A stretch of DNA of 64,000 bases from Paludibacterium denitrificans (GCF_009707705.1 NZ_WLYX01000001.1:558001-622000), one strand, 5' to 3'. Shown: positions 21,456 through 32,795, numbered from the stretch's first letter. The notes: generated from the sequence alone by a model not told the origin. Made by a program: numbers and translations.

Positions 21456-22418
21456 TTACAACGCAAACAATTCCTGCTGGCTGCACACGGCAGTCCCCAG
21501 TTTCGCCACCACGATACCCGCCGCCGCATTGGCCAGCGACATGGCATCCGGCAGAGGCAGGCCAGCGGCCAGCATCAACCCCAGCGTACCGATCACGGTA
21601 TCACCTGCGCCGGACACATCGTACACTTCACGCGCCAGCGTAGGCTGGTGCAACGCTCCCTGCTCGCGGAACAGGGTCATACCTTCCTCGCTGCGGGTTA
21701 CCAGCAACGCATCCAGTTGAAGCGAGTGCCGCAGTGCCTGAGCCTTGCTCACCAGTTCATCTTCCGTACGCCAGCTACCGGCCACTTCTTTAAATTCGCT
21801 CAAGTTTGGCGTAAGCAAGGTGGCCCCGGCGTATTTGCTGTAATCGTCGCCCTTGGGATCAATCAGCACCGGTTTACCCGCTGCGCGCGCCAGGTGGATC
21901 ATCTGCGCCACATGCGTCAGGCCACCCTTGCCATAGTCGGACAAAATCACAGCATCGTACTGCGCCACGATCTGGGTAAACTCGCCCAGAATATCCGACA
22001 GGATTTCATGGCTGGGCGCATCTTCAAAATCCAGACGAATCAGTTGCTGCTGGCGCGCCACCACGCGCAGCTTGATGGTGGTGGCAATGTGCGCATCGCG
22101 TTTGAACGAGGTGACGATGCCATCGGCCTGCATCAAGCGCTCCAGCGCCGTTGCGGCCTCGTCGTCGCCCACCACGGACAAAATGGTCGCCTGACCACCC
22201 AGGCTGGCAATGTTGCGGGCCACGTTGGCCGCCCCACCGGCACGCTCTTCCAGCCGGTTGATGCGCGCCACCGGCACCGGTGCCTCCGGAGAGATGCGAT
22301 TAACATCGCCAAACCAGTAACGGTCCAGCATCACATCGCCCACCACCAGTACCCGTGCCCCGGCCAGTTTTTCGGCCAACCCTGCGGGCGTCAGTCCAAT
22401 CGTTTGCAACAAGCTCAT
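21456..22418 (-). CDS. hldA: D-glycero-beta-D-manno-heptose-7-phosphate kinase
   Basis: Intact, about 320 residues, a PfkB/ribokinase fold with the C-terminal signature DVSGAGDTVIGTL. It phosphorylates heptose-7-phosphate at O1 for the lipopolysaccharide core. Only the kinase half of E. coli HldE is present, so the organism should have a separate HldC-type adenylyltransferase elsewhere. The start at 22418 is chosen because GAGGAG precedes it; this ribosome-binding site overlaps the ugd stop, suggesting translational coupling. Confidence 0.9.
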   Translation of the reverse strand: MSLLQTIGLTPAGLAEKLAGARVLVVGDVMLDRYWFGDVNRISPEAPVPVARINRLEERAGGAANVARNIASLGGQATILSVVGDDEAATALERLMQADGIVTSFKRDAHIATTIKLRVVARQQQLIRLDFEDAPSHEILSDILGEFTQIVAQYDAVILSDYGKGGLTHVAQMIHLARAAGKPVLIDPKGDDYSKYAGATLLTPNLSEFKEVAGSWRTEDELVSKAQALRHSLQLDALLVTRSEEGMTLFREQGALHQPTLAREVYDVSGAGDTVIGTLGLMLAAGLPLPDAMSLANAAAGIVVAKLGTAVCSQQELFAL

Positions 22419-22426
22419 GCGGCTCC

Positions 22427-23748
22427 TCAACGGCCAATGGCCTGATAGTCAAAGCCTTGTGCACGCACCCAGGCCGGGTCATACATATTGCGACCGTCGA
22501 TGATCAGCGGTGACTTCAGCGCCTGCTTGATGGCATCAAAGTCCGGCGCACGGAACATCTTCCATTCGGTCACGATCAGCAGCGCATCGGCGCCTTGCAG
22601 CGGGCTCATCATGTCGTCGGCAAACACCAGCTGGTCATTGGCACCCATCACTCGGCGTGCTTCGTCCGTTGCCACCGGGTCGAAGGCCACCACTTGTGCG
22701 CCACGCCGGGTCAACTCAGCCACGATCACCCGGCTCGGTGCTTCACGCATGTCATCGGTATTGGGCTTGAACGCCAACCCCCACAAGGCAAAACGGCGGC
22801 CGTGCAGATCGTCGCCAAAGCGAGCCACCACCTTGTCGACCAGACGATGCTTCTGCACCTCGTTGGCCTCTTCCACGGCCGTCAGCACTCGCAGGGTATG
22901 ACCGTTTTCCTTGCCCGCCTGCACCAAGGCCTTCACGTCCTTGGGGAAACAGGAGCCACCGTAACCCGCGCCCGGATACAGGAAGTGATAACCGATGCGC
23001 GGATCAGAACCGATGCCGCGGCGCACCAGTTCAATATCCGCCCCCAATGTTTCCGCCAGATTGGCCAGCTCGTTCATGAACGAGATACGCGTCGCCAACA
23101 TGGCATTGGCCGCATATTTGGTCAGTTCGGCACTGCGGACATCCATGAACAGGATGCGGTCATGGCTACGCTGGAACGGCGCGTACAGACGGCGCATGGT
23201 GTCGATGGCTTGCTCGTCTTCCGCCCCCACCACAATGCGGTCCGGCTTCATGAAGTCTTCAATCGCCGCACCTTCCTTGAGGAATTCAGGGTTGGACACC
23301 ACGCTGAACGGCAGCTCGACGCCACGTTCGGCCAACGTTTGTGCCAGCACAGCGCGTACCTTGTCGGCCGTGCCGACCGGTACCGTGGATTTGTCCACCA
23401 CCACCTTGTAGCCGGTCATGTGCTGACCAATATTGCGGGCGGCGGCCAGCACATATTGCAGATCGGCCGAGCCATCCTCATCCGGCGGCGTGCCAACGGC
23501 AATGAACTGCACCTCACCAAAGGCCACGGATTCAGCCACATCAGTGGTAAAGCTCAAGCGGTTAAGCGGCAACATTGCGCCGCACCATGTCGTCCAGCCC
23601 GGGCTCGAAAATCGGAATGCCGCCCTGTTGCAGGGTGGCAATCTTGGCGGGGTCCACATCCAGACACAGCACATGGTTGCCCACTTCAGCCAGACAGGTG
23701 CCGGTGACCGAGGCCGACATAGCCCGATCCGATAACGGTAATTTTCAT
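22427..23748 (-). CDS. ugd: UDP-glucose 6-dehydrogenase (broken at two points)
   Basis: Makes UDP-glucuronate for surface polysaccharide or lipid A modification. Across the breaks it begins [13 protein letters not shown] (NAD site), with the catalytic loop [22 protein letters not shown] split here only for length: the Cys lies in [10 protein letters not shown]. Break one near 23708 fits GGCCTGGTC read as GGCCTCGGTC. Break two near 23570 fits GCCGGCCGC read as GCTTAACCGC. The start codon overlaps the pyrF stop as ATGA. Reassembled length is about 440 residues. Confidence 0.9.
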
Positions 23749-24490
23749 GCGCGTGCTTGCTTGTAGAGTTGAATTTCGTGGTTGATGCGACGCAACACCT
23801 CCAGCGGCTGCGCCGCGCGGGTAATCGGTCGGCCAATCACCAGATAATCCGCACCTGCGTCAAGGGCGGCGGTCGGCGTCATGACACGGCGCTGGTCATC
23901 GGCGGCGCTGTCAGCAAGGCGAATACCCGGCGTCACCAGTTCAAAACCAGCGGACAACTCCGTCTTGAGCATGCTGGCTTCCTGCGCCGAACACACCACC
24001 CCGTCCAGCCCACAATCCTGTGCCAGACGGGCCGGGCGCAACACCTGCTGTTGCGGTGGCACGCTGATGCCGATCTCGGCCGGTCGGCGGCTTCCATGCT
24101 GGTCAATACCGTCACGGCAATCAGCTTGGGACGCTGGCTGTATCCTGCCAGCGCCTCGCGCGCCGCTTCCATCATGCGACGGCCGCCACAGGCATGCACA
24201 TCCACCATCCATACCCCGGCCTCAGCCGCTACTTTGCAGGCATGGGCAACGGTATTGGGAATATCGTGAAACTTCAAATCCAGAAAGACCTGAAAACCGC
24301 GCTGGGCCAGGCTTTCCACCAATGACCGTCCGGAGGCGGTAAACAGTTCCTTGCCCACCTTGACACGACATTCCGCCGGATCAAGCTGGCTGACAAACTC
24401 CAGCGCACCACTGGCATTGGCAAAATCCAGCGCGACGATGACAGGAGAAGTGAGGGTTCCAGCCTGATCGGCCGCCACCAAAGGATTCAT
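23745..24490 (-). CDS. pyrF: Orotidine 5'-phosphate decarboxylase (frameshift)
   Basis: Last step of UMP synthesis. The catalytic DxKxxD array is visible in [10 protein letters not shown], and the phosphate-binding end reads [10 protein letters not shown]. The frame breaks at 24080-24083, where [11 protein letters not shown] should be followed by LAEIGIS; CCTGG read as CCGG accounts for it. Full length is about 248 residues. It ends overlapping the ugd start, so the two are probably translated together. Confidence 0.92.
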
Positions 24491-24508
24491 AAGACTTCCT
24501 GATTATGC

Positions 24509-25669
24509 TTAATGAGTTTCAGAACGGTTGGGCGTAAAGCTTTCCCACTCGCCACAGGCCGGGCAATGCCAGAAGAAAGCGCGCGACCGGAAATTGCAGC
24601 ATTTGCAGCGGTGCACCGTCAGGCGCAGCGCATGTTTCTGGATCAGGGCACGCGTCATTTCGGTATCGAGCCGACCTTCCGGCGACAGATCTTCCATCTG
24701 CGCTTCCAGCAAACGATACACCCCCATCAGGCTTGGCCGGGCATGTACCGTTTCGCGAACCGCCAGCAGGGCTTCATGCTCGCCTTCATAGGTGGCGAGC
24801 TTTTGATACAGCAGGTCGGTCAGTTCCAGCTGCGGGAAGGTTTTTTGATAACCGCGCAGCAGCGCAATCCCTTCCAGCGGTTTTTCCAGTTTTTCGTAGG
24901 CATCAAACAAGCGTTCAGCTGCCATGGAAAGATAATTGAAGTTCTGTTTCTCGATGTTTTGCCAGGCGGCGATTGCCGCCTCGAAGTGCCCTTCGGCGAA
25001 TTCGATATCGCCCAGAATCAGACTGGCGCGCACGCACTTGCGGTTGGCCGAAAAGGCTGCCGCCACATGTTCACGCGCCAACGGCAGATTGGAGCGATAC
25101 ACCTCGCCTTGCGCCAGCTCGCAATAGAATTGCGCTACCTCATGCTGAAACGAATGGGCATCACTGCGCAGCTCCTTGGCCGTTTCAATGGCCTTGGTCC
25201 AGTCACGATCCTGCTGATAAATGTCCAGCAACTGCTGGCGTGCCGCCAGCCCCATGTTGCCGTCCAGCAATTGCAGCAGGATTTCCTCGGCACGATCGAC
25301 CAAACCCGCCTTGCGGAAATCCTGCGCCAATTCAAAACGCACCCGCTCGCGGTTTTCAGTGGGCAAATCGGACGATTCCAGCATGCGCTGATGCAAGCGG
25401 ATCGCACGATCATTTTCGCCACGTTTGCGATACAGCTTGCCCAGCGTCAGCTGTAGTTCCGGGGCCGAGCCTTGCTGGCGCGAGACTTCGGCCAACGCCT
25501 GCGCGGCAATATCCGTCTTGTCTTCCACCAGTGCATCCACACCGCGGAAAAACGCCGTCGGTACGGACTTTGCCTGTTTCAAAACGGTACGCATGTCCAC
25601 GCGCGCCGCCAACCATCCCAGCCCGAAAAAAGCCGGGAACAGCAACAGCCACCACAGATCAAGTTCCAA
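24509..25669 (-). CDS. lapB: Lipopolysaccharide assembly regulator LapB (YciM)
   Basis: Intact, 386 residues. One N-terminal membrane helix (LWWLLLFPAFFGLGWLAA), a long run of TPR helices facing the cytosol, and a C-terminal rubredoxin-like knuckle with paired CxxC motifs (CKCC and CPAC). LapB recruits FtsH to control LpxC and thus lipopolysaccharide synthesis. It follows lapA and precedes pyrF-ugd-hldA-hldD, matching a cluster for envelope sugars. Confidence 0.93.
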   Translation of the reverse strand: MELDLWWLLLFPAFFGLGWLAARVDMRTVLKQAKSVPTAFFRGVDALVEDKTDIAAQALAEVSRQQGSAPELQLTLGKLYRKRGENDRAIRLHQRMLESSDLPTENRERVRFELAQDFRKAGLVDRAEEILLQLLDGNMGLAARQQLLDIYQQDRDWTKAIETAKELRSDAHSFQHEVAQFYCELAQGEVYRSNLPLAREHVAAAFSANRKCVRASLILGDIEFAEGHFEAAIAAWQNIEKQNFNYLSMAAERLFDAYEKLEKPLEGIALLRGYQKTFPQLELTDLLYQKLATYEGEHEALLAVRETVHARPSLMGVYRLLEAQMEDLSPEGRLDTEMTRALIQKHALRLTVHRCKCCNFRSRAFFWHCPACGEWESFTPNRSETH

Positions 25670-25743
25670 CCACTATCCTTTCCCGCTAAAACAGACATGG
25701 CTGCCCAACCGGGCAGCTTCTTGGCACGCAGACGTGTTAAGTG

Positions 25744-26034
25744 TTAATCCGCCAGCGCGTCACTGGGATCAACCGTCACGCTACTGGCCGGGCGCGTACG
25801 CAGCTCTTTCTTGAGCTGGGATAGTTCCTTGCGCATGCGCAGGTAATAGGAAAACGTCGCCAACAGGCCAACCGCCGCCCCGGCCACAAAAAACAGCAGC
25901 AGAAACACAATGAATGGTGCTTCCCAGACTTGTCCGAAGAACAGCTTGAATTTGACCAGATCACTGTTTTGTACGGTGACCGCAATCAGTACGATCAACA
26001 GGGCCAGTTCGATAATACGCAGCAGGTAGCGCAT
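25744..26034 (-). CDS. lapA: Lipopolysaccharide assembly protein LapA (DUF1049)
   Basis: About 96 residues with two membrane helices (IIELALLIVLIAVTVQNS and FIVFLLLFFVAGAAVGLLA) and a charged, coiled-coil C terminus. The start at MRYLLRIIELA is chosen over the longer ORF because it gives the usual LapA N terminus. Partner of LapB, encoded 75 bp downstream. Confidence 0.9.
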   Translation of the reverse strand: MRYLLRIIELALLIVLIAVTVQNSDLVKFKLFFGQVWEAPFIVFLLLFFVAGAAVGLLATFSYYLRMRKELSQLKKELRTRPASSVTVDPSDALAD

Positions 26035-26220
26035 GGGAGTTCTCGGGGAAAATAACTGGAGTGCAAGTTTAAACGATTGGACACGGCAACCCAAGTTGCA
26101 CGCGGTGTTAATTCGGCTAAAAGCGGACAAATCAGCCAGTCGGCCAACAGGGATTTAGCTGAGTTGACTCACCACGACCGGGCTCTCATTGCCCGGCCAA
26201 GGGGGGGCACGTCAGGCATG

Positions 26221-26248
26221 AAAAAGCGCCACTCGAGGGTGGCGCTTC
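26221..26248 (-). terminator. Terminator after ihfB
   Basis: On the minus strand GCGCCACCCTCGAGTGGCGC is followed by five T. It lies about 35 bases beyond the ihfB stop and closes the cmk-rpsA-ihfB unit. Confidence 0.8.
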
Positions 26249-26281
26249 AGTTTTGGCTTGCGAGGCAGTCAAATTGTGCGA

Positions 26282-26611
26282 TCAGGCTTGCGCCTGTTCC
26301 AGTTGGACCTGCTCCAGCAGGGCCAGATCCACCCGTTCCCGCAACTCCTTGCCTGCCTTGAAGTGAGGCACATATTTCTCAGGAACCGAGACACTGCTAC
26401 CTGATTTCGGGTTACGGCCAACCCGTGGCGGGCGGTAGTTCAGATCAAAACTACCAAAGCCACGAATCTCAATCCGTTTACCCTGTGCCGGGCTGCTGGC
26501 CATCGCATCCAGTATGGTTTTGACGGCCAGCTCAGCATCTTTGTAGACCAACTGAGAATCGCGCTCGGCAAGACGCTCTGCCAGCCTCGCAATCAGCTCA
26601 GATTTGGTCAT
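26282..26611 (-). CDS. ihfB: Integration host factor subunit beta
   Basis: Intact, 109 residues; the family is about 95, so there is a short extra Gln-rich tail ([11 protein letters not shown]). It carries the DNA-bending arm signature [18 protein letters not shown]. It pairs with IHF-alpha to bend DNA. It sits directly after rpsA as in E. coli. Confidence 0.95.
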   Translation of the reverse strand: MTKSELIARLAERLAERDSQLVYKDAELAVKTILDAMASSPAQGKRIEIRGFGSFDLNYRPPRVGRNPKSGSSVSVPEKYVPHFKAGKELRERVDLALLEQVQLEQAQA

Positions 26612-26618
26612 GATGCTA

Positions 26619-28312
26619 TTACTCGTTGGAACCAGACAACTTGGCCTTCAACAGAGCACCCAGGTTGGTGGTACCGGCCGAAGCGCTATCCACTGCCGGG
26701 TTCTTCAGTGCAGCGTTATCTTCTTGAGCATCTTTAGCCTTGATGGACAAGCTGATATTGCGGGACTTGCGATCCACGGCGATGATCACGGCTTCAACTT
26801 CGTCACCTTCCTTCAGGACGGTACGAGCATCTTCCACGCGGTCACGGGACAGTTCGGAAGCACGCAGGTAACCTTCAACATCGGAATCCAGAGCGACAAC
26901 AGCGCCCTTGGCATCAACCGACTTGATGGTGCCCTTAACCAGAGCGCCCTTGTCGTTCATGGCCACGAAGTTGTTGAACGGATCGCCTTCCAGCTGCTTG
27001 ATGCCCGTGGAGATACGTTCTTTTTCAACGTCGATGGACAGCACAACGGCTTCCACTTCGTCACCCTTCTTGAACTTGCGAACGGCTTCTTCGCCGCTGT
27101 CAGCCCAAGACAGGTCGGACAGGTGAACCAGGCCATCGATGCCGCCCGGCAGACCAACAAACACGCCGAAGTCGGTGATCGACTTGATGGCGCCAGTGAT
27201 CTTGTCACCCTTGTGGAAGTTGTCAGCAAATTCGTTCCACGGGTTAGCCAGACATTGCTTCATGCCCGGTGGAGATACGACGACGGTCTTCGTCAATTTC
27301 CGGGATCATGACTTCAACTTCATCGCCAACTTGAACAACCTTGGACGGATGTACGTTCTTGTTGGTCCAGTCCATTTCGGACACGTGAACCAAGCCCTCG
27401 ATACCTTGTTCGATTTCCACGAACGCACCGTAGTCGGTCAGGTTGGTCACCTTGCCGAACAGGCGGGTACCGGACGGGTAACGACGGGACAGACCCACCC
27501 ACGGATCTTCGCCCAGTTGCTTGAGGCCCAGCGATACACGGTTCTTCTCTTGGTCGAACTTGAGTACCTTGGCTTCCACTTCGTCGCCCACGGCCAGAAC
27601 TTCGGACGGGTGCTTAACGCGGCGCCATGCCAGATCGGTGATGTGCAGCAGGCCATCGATACCGCCGAGGTCAACAAACGCACCGTAATCGGTGATGTTC
27701 TTGACGATACCCTTGATAACGGCGCCCTCTTTCAGGGTTTCCAGCAGAGCCTTGCGCTCTTCGCCCGTGGTTTCTTCCAGAACGGCGCGACGCGATACCA
27801 CTACGTTGTTGCGCTTGCGATCCAGCTTGATAACCTTGAATTCGATGTTCTTGCCTTCGTACGGGGTGGTGTCTTTCACCGGACGTACGTCAACCGAGGG
27901 AACCCGGCAGGAAGGCGCGGATGCCGTTGACCATAACGGTCAGGCCACCCTTGACCTTGCCACTGATCAGGCCGGACAGGATTTCGCCGTTTTCCAGCGC
28001 TTCTTCCAGTTCCACCCGGGCAGCCGGGCGCTTGGCCTTGTCGCGGGACAGCTTGGTTTCACCAAAGCCGTTTTCCAGCGCGTCGATGGCAACAGTTACG
28101 AAATCGCCGATGGCGACTTCAACTTCACCTTGGTCATTCTTGAATTCTTCGACCGGAATCAGGGACTCGGATTTGAGGCCAGCGTTTACGGTAACGAAGT
28201 TGGAATCAACTGCAACGACTTCGGCAGTGATCACCTCGCCCACGCGCATGTCGTGAAGGGTCAGGCTTTCTTCGAACAGCTGGGCAAAGTTTTCCATGGA
28301 GAGGGTAGTCAT
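26619..28312 (-). CDS. rpsA: 30S ribosomal protein S1 (read in three frames)
   Basis: About 560 residues with six S1 RNA-binding repeats, recognised from repeated DYGAFV/DFGVFV and LVHxSxMxW units. S1 binds mRNA leaders and is essential. The frame breaks near 27894 (LPGSL to VDVRPV; CCTGG read as CCTCGG) and near 27265 ([20 protein letters not shown] read as CCACCGGG). Because S1 cannot be lost, these breaks are strong evidence that the sequence, not the gene, is damaged. The start [17 protein letters not shown] fits beta-proteobacterial S1. Confidence 0.95.
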
Positions 28313-28418
28313 CAAGCTTACTCTCGGTGCACGCCTTGCGACGTGCGGGGTTAGGGTTAAAAACAAAGCGAGGTGTTACACGGCCCGAGCCATGGCAACA
28401 AAGCGCCTTTACAAAAAA

Positions 28419-29087
28419 TCATGAACCGGAGACCTGTTTCTCCCCGAACCATGCCAACACCTGATCGACCGACTGGTCTATGGTTAGCGCTGTGGTATCG
28501 AGTAGCAAGGCGTCCGGCTCTTGTCGCAGTGGCGCTACTGCACGGGCGGCATCACGCGCATCCCGATCAATAATGTCCTGCTTAATCTGTGGGAGATTAG
28601 CAGATTCCCCCTTGCCTATCAACTGCTTATAGCGGCGTTGCGCCCTCTCATCGGCACTGGCGGTGAGAAATATCTTGAGGGTGGCGTCGGGAAAGACGAC
28701 CGATCCCATGTCGCGGCCATCGGTCAGCAAGCCGGGGAGCTGGCGAAAATCGCGCTGGCGTTGCAGCAGCGCGGCGCGCACGGCAGGCAGCGCCCCCACC
28801 CGCGAGGCGCCAATACCGATTGCCTCTGCACGGATGTCGGCACTGACATCGTGGCCAGCCAACCACACCTCACCCGCACGAAACTCCGCTTACAGGTGCT
28901 TGGCCAGTTCGGCCAACCTGTCTTCATCATCCCAGCCAATTTGCTGTTGCGTGGCATAGAGCGCCAACAGCCGATACAACGAACCGGAATCGAGATAATG
29001 AAACCCGAGGCGGTTGGCGACAATGGCCGCTACCGTGCCCTTGCCCGAGGCGGAGGGTCCGTCGATGGTGATGACTGGTGCAATCAT
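28419..29087 (-). CDS. cmk: Cytidylate kinase (in-frame stop)
   Basis: P-loop [11 protein letters not shown] near residue 11 and [12 protein letters not shown]. It phosphorylates CMP and dCMP. An in-frame TAA at 28890 interrupts AKHL and [18 protein letters not shown] read as CTGTAAGCG explains it and restores a Pro. About 222 residues. The order cmk-rpsA-ihfB is the common one. Confidence 0.92.
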
Positions 29088-29314
29088 GACTGCTGCTTTC
29101 CAAGAAAGACCGGCCTGCCTGCGGGCTAACCATGGCAAAAACAGACAGTTTAGCGCACTCAATCTGCTGCCGCCCAGCGATGCCATGACGATAATCGGGT
29201 TTGCACGCCCCTGCGACGCCGGTTACAGTTAAACTCTAAGGCAGCGGCTATCTGGCCGGGTGTCACCCGCACCGACTCCTGCAACACGACAAACCGAGAC
29301 ACACCTTTACACTC

Positions 29315-30632
29315 ATGGAACAGTTGCGACTAACGCCGACGGCACAGCTGTCCGGCACGATAAAATTGCCGGGCTCCAAAAGCATTTCCAACCGTACCCT
29401 GCTGCTGGCCGCACTGGCCAGCGGCAGTACGCTGGTACGCGACCTGCTGGATTCCGATGACATCCGTCACATGCTCAACGCCCTGCGCCTGCTGGGCGTT
29501 GAGGTTGAACAAGTCGGCGACAGCCGCGACTTCCGCGTGCAAGGCGTGCACGGCGAATTCCCGGTCAAGAGTGCCGACCTGTTTCTGGGCAACGGCATAC
29601 GGCCTTCCGGCCGCTGACCGCGGCGCTGGCCTTGATGCAAGGGCATTATCATTTGAGCGGCGTGCCCCGCATGCACGAACGGCCAATTGGCGACCTGGTC
29701 GATGCCCTGCGCGCGGCCGGTGCTGACATTCGCTATCAGGAGCATGCCGGTTACCCGCCGCTGACCATCGCACCGGCGACACTGCGCGCTGGTGAAGTGA
29801 TTCCGGTCAAGGGCAATGTCTCCAGCCAGTTTCTGACCGCGCTGTTGATGGCGCTGCCGCTGACAGGCGAAACCGTGACGATCGAAGTGATTGGCGAGCT
29901 GATTTCCAAGCCGTATATCGAGATCACCCTCAACCTGATGGCGCGCTTTGGCGTGCATGTGGAACGCCGGTGGTTGGCAGCGCTTCACCATTGCTTAAGC
30001 GGGCAGCAGTACATTTCGCCGGGCGAAGTGCACGTCGAAGGCGACGCCTCCAGTGCCTCGTACTTTCTGGCAGCCGGTGCCCGGCTGGTGGCCCGGTACG
30101 GGTTGAAGGGGTTGGCCGAAACAGCATTCAGGGCGATGTGAAGTTTGCCGACACGCTGCGCCAGATGGGCGTGGAGATCAGCATGGGCGACAACTGGGTG
30201 GAAGCGCGCGCCAATGGCCAGCTCAAGGCGATTGATGCCGATCTGAACCATATTCCCGATGCGGCCATGACCATCGCCGTAGCAGCTCTGGCCGCCGATG
30301 GCACCACCACCTTGCGCAACATCGAAAGCTGGCGCGTCAAGGAAACCGACCGGCTGACGGCCATGGCGACCGAGCTGCGCAAGCTGGGCGCAACGGTGGA
30401 AGAAGGGCAAGACTACTTGCGTATCACCCCTCCCGACACGCTGATTGCCGAGGCAGAAATCGACACCTATGACGATCACCGCATGGCCATGTGCTTTTCA
30501 CTGGTGTCGCTGATGGGCGTGCCGGTGGTCATCAACGACCCGAAATGCGTGGCCAAGACCTTCCCGGATTATTTCCGTGTACTGTCGTCACTGCGTCCGA
30601 TCGAGCCGCCGCCGCCCGTCAAGTCGTTTTGA
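29315..30632 (+). CDS. aroA: 3-phosphoshikimate 1-carboxyvinyltransferase (EPSP synthase; broken at about four points)
   Basis: Sixth step of the shikimate pathway. N terminus [18 protein letters not shown] and C-terminal [17 protein letters not shown] and [11 protein letters not shown] mark the two lobes. Breaks lie near 29592 (FLGNAGTAFRP expected; GCCGGC lost), 29967, 29993-30000 (GCTTAAGC, restoring [12 protein letters not shown]) and about 30085. Reassembled length is about 435 residues. It is divergent from cmk and ends in a clear terminator. Confidence 0.9.
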
Positions 30633-30658
30633 TACCCGCTGGCCAATGCCTGTACATC

Positions 30659-30684
30659 AAGCGCCTTCGGGCGCTTTTTGTTTT
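30659..30684 (+). terminator. Terminator of aroA
   Basis: AAGCGCC TTCG GGCGCTTTTTGTTTT, a tetraloop hairpin followed by a T-rich tail, 27 bases after the stop. Confidence 0.85.
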
Positions 30685-30725
30685 AACCGCCGGTTAGTCT
30701 CCGGCGTTCTTATACCAACTGGATC

Positions 30726-31184
30726 ATGAAAAATTTCTTCTCCTTGCGCCGCGAATTCATGCAGCGGTTTGACATCGCCATTCCGGCCCAACCCTGCTGC
30801 GAGCCAGACACCCTTGCCATGTGGGAAACCATGCTGGAGGAAGAACTGCTGGAATTCCGCGAGGCATTGCACGCCTTCAAGAATATGCCGTCAGACCAGC
30901 CAGATGAGCGACACCGCCGCATGGCCGAACTCACCGCCGAGGGCGTGGACGTATTGAACGTACTGACCGGACTGTTGTTGTCACAAGGCATGCCGGTGGA
31001 GGCCATGGCGGAGGAAATCCATGCCGCCAACCTGCGCAAATGCGTCAACGGTCAGATCGTGCGCCGGGCCGACGGCAAGGTACTGAAACCAGAAGGCTGG
31101 CAACCAGCCAATAAACAGCGGATCATCCAAGAGGCGCAACAGGCAGGTGATGAAATGGTTTCGGCCAACTCCGTGCATGACTGA
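30726..31184 (+). CDS. MazG-like nucleotide pyrophosphohydrolase
   Basis: Intact, 152 residues, all-helical. The metal-binding signature EEELLEFREAL near residue 41 and the second acidic pair in EGVDVLN near residue 76 fit the MazG / PRA-PH / dUTPase-like all-alpha NTP pyrophosphohydrolases. The ending LKPEGWQPANKQRI is also usual for this group. The substrate cannot be read from sequence; it may clean up non-canonical NTPs. Alone between the aroA terminator and the cytochrome gene. Confidence 0.65.
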   Translation: MKNFFSLRREFMQRFDIAIPAQPCCEPDTLAMWETMLEEELLEFREALHAFKNMPSDQPDERHRRMAELTAEGVDVLNVLTGLLLSQGMPVEAMAEEIHAANLRKCVNGQIVRRADGKVLKPEGWQPANKQRIIQEAQQAGDEMVSANSVHD

Positions 31185-31282
31185 CCAGCACAAACCGCCC
31201 CTTGCGCCTGTCGGGTTAAGATGGCGTTAATGAAACAACGGTATTATTTCGGGCAAATACAACAATTCTGGGGAGGATTCCC

Positions 31283-31827
31283 ATGCTGAAAAATTCGCAA
31301 CACAGTTACGGTCAACTGACGCGCGCCCTGCACTGGCTCTCGGCGCTGGCGGTGATTGCCGCGCTGGCCTTTATTGAGGTCAAAGACTTTTTCCCCAAGG
31401 GGACGGCATTACGCGACGCGATGAAATTCGGCCACTTTCAGGCCGGTCTGATCGTGCTGCTGGTCGTGTTGCCGCGTCTGTTGTGGCGCGTGAACAACCG
31501 GGTACCTGACATTACCCCGACGCCGAACAAACCTAGCCTGCTGCTGGCACACGTCACCCACTGGGCCTTGTATGCGCTGATGCTGGCGTTGCCGCTGCTG
31601 GGGATTGCGATTGTTCAGGGCAGTGGTCACACCCGGCTTTCTTTGGCATGCCGCTGCCGGTGCTGTTTTCGATCAGCCGGGCAACCGCGCACGACCTGAA
31701 GGAAGTGCACGAGGCACTGGGCAATGTGCTGTTGTGGCTGGTGATCTTGCATGTCGCCGCCGCGATCTGGCATCACCGCTTCGTCAAGGATGACACCCTG
31801 ACCCGTCTGACCGGCCCGCTGCGTTAA
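31283..31827 (+). CDS. Cytochrome b561 (frameshift)
   Basis: Four hydrophobic helices with haem-ligand histidines (ALHWLSA, FGHFQAGL, VTHWALYALM, ILHVAAAIWHH). An inner-membrane di-haem protein that moves electrons between quinol and acceptors; the CybB branch fits the length of about 181 residues. Frame breaks near 31640; the downstream frame (FGMPLPVLFSISR) restores the fourth helix and ends at 31827. Confidence 0.85.
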
Positions 31828-31845
31828 GCCGTTGCCTCTGCCCAC

Positions 31846-31876
31846 AAAAAAGGTTGGCTTGTGCCAACCTTTTTTA
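31846..31876. terminator. Bidirectional terminator between cytochrome b561 and tyrA
   Basis: AAAAAAGGTTGGC, short loop, GCCAACCTTTTTT. A and T runs on both sides serve two convergent genes. The stem GGTTGGC/GCCAACC contains most of the window-wide 10-mer repeat. Confidence 0.88.
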
Positions 31877-31893
31877 TGCAACCACCCACCACA

Positions 31894-32795
31894 TCAACTT
31901 TGCCGCATAAATTTCTGGTTCCGGGCCACCCGGGCGGTGCGGGCGCGCGCAAACATTTCGGCCAACCCTGCCGCATCGGAATTTTCCAGACGCTGGGCCA
32001 GATCGGCCAAAGCCTGCTGATAGCGCGTCAATTCCGTCAACAGCGCCTCGCGGTTAGCCAGACTGATGTCTTTCCACATTTCGGGATGGCTGCCAGCAAT
32101 ACGCGTGAAATCGCGAAACCCGGTGGCGGCAAAATCAAAACAGCGCGCCCCGTCGTCCTTGCTGGCCACCATGTCGACATAGGCAAACGCCAGCAGATGC
32201 GGCAGATGGCTGACTGTGGCAAACACCGCGTCGTGTTCGTCGGCTGTCATGGTATGCAGCCGGGCACCACAGGCCTGCCACAAGTCGGATACGGTAGCGG
32301 TGGCATCCTCCAGCGTTTCCGGCAGCGGCGTCAGCACGACCTTGCGGTTTTCATACAGGCCATACTGGGCAGCGGCCGCGCCAGACAGGTCAGACCCGGC
32401 AATCGGATGCGCCGGAACGCAATGCGCCAGATGCTGCGGCAAATACTCACGGAACAACGCGACGACATCGCCCTTGGTACTGCTTTGGCATCGGTCACGA
32501 TGGCATGTGCAGGCAATACCGGCGCCAAGGCCGCCATCAACGCGCCCATCTGCCCCACCGGTGCCGACAGCAAGACCAGATCGGCCTGTGGTGCCACCGT
32601 GGCCAGATCCTGGCTGATTTCATCCACCACGCCCAGTTCCAGCGCGCGCTGCAGGTTGTCCAGCGTTCGGCCAACACCGATCACCCGTTTCACCTTGCCT
32701 GCACGCTTGAGCGACAAGGCAAACGATCCGCCGATCAAGCCGACGCCTACTACGACCAAGGTCCCAATGCCCTGCACCACCGCCCCCTTGTTCAT
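31894..32795 (-). CDS. tyrA: Prephenate dehydrogenase (broken once)
   Basis: NAD-binding motif VGVGLIGGSFA at the N terminus, then HPIAGSDLSG with the catalytic His, and MTADEHDAVFATVSHLPHLL. It makes 4-hydroxyphenylpyruvate for tyrosine. The break near 32483 lies where DAGSTKGDVV is expected, with GCCGGC read as GCCAAAGC. About 300 residues, single-domain type without chorismate mutase. Confidence 0.9.

Noticed and set aside
22595-23707. Long + strand ORF opposite ugd
   Set aside because: Shadow of the ugd coding frame; no start context or known domain. The same holds for + ORFs at 26604, 27692, 54247, 55276 and 60209, and for 9067 to 9636.
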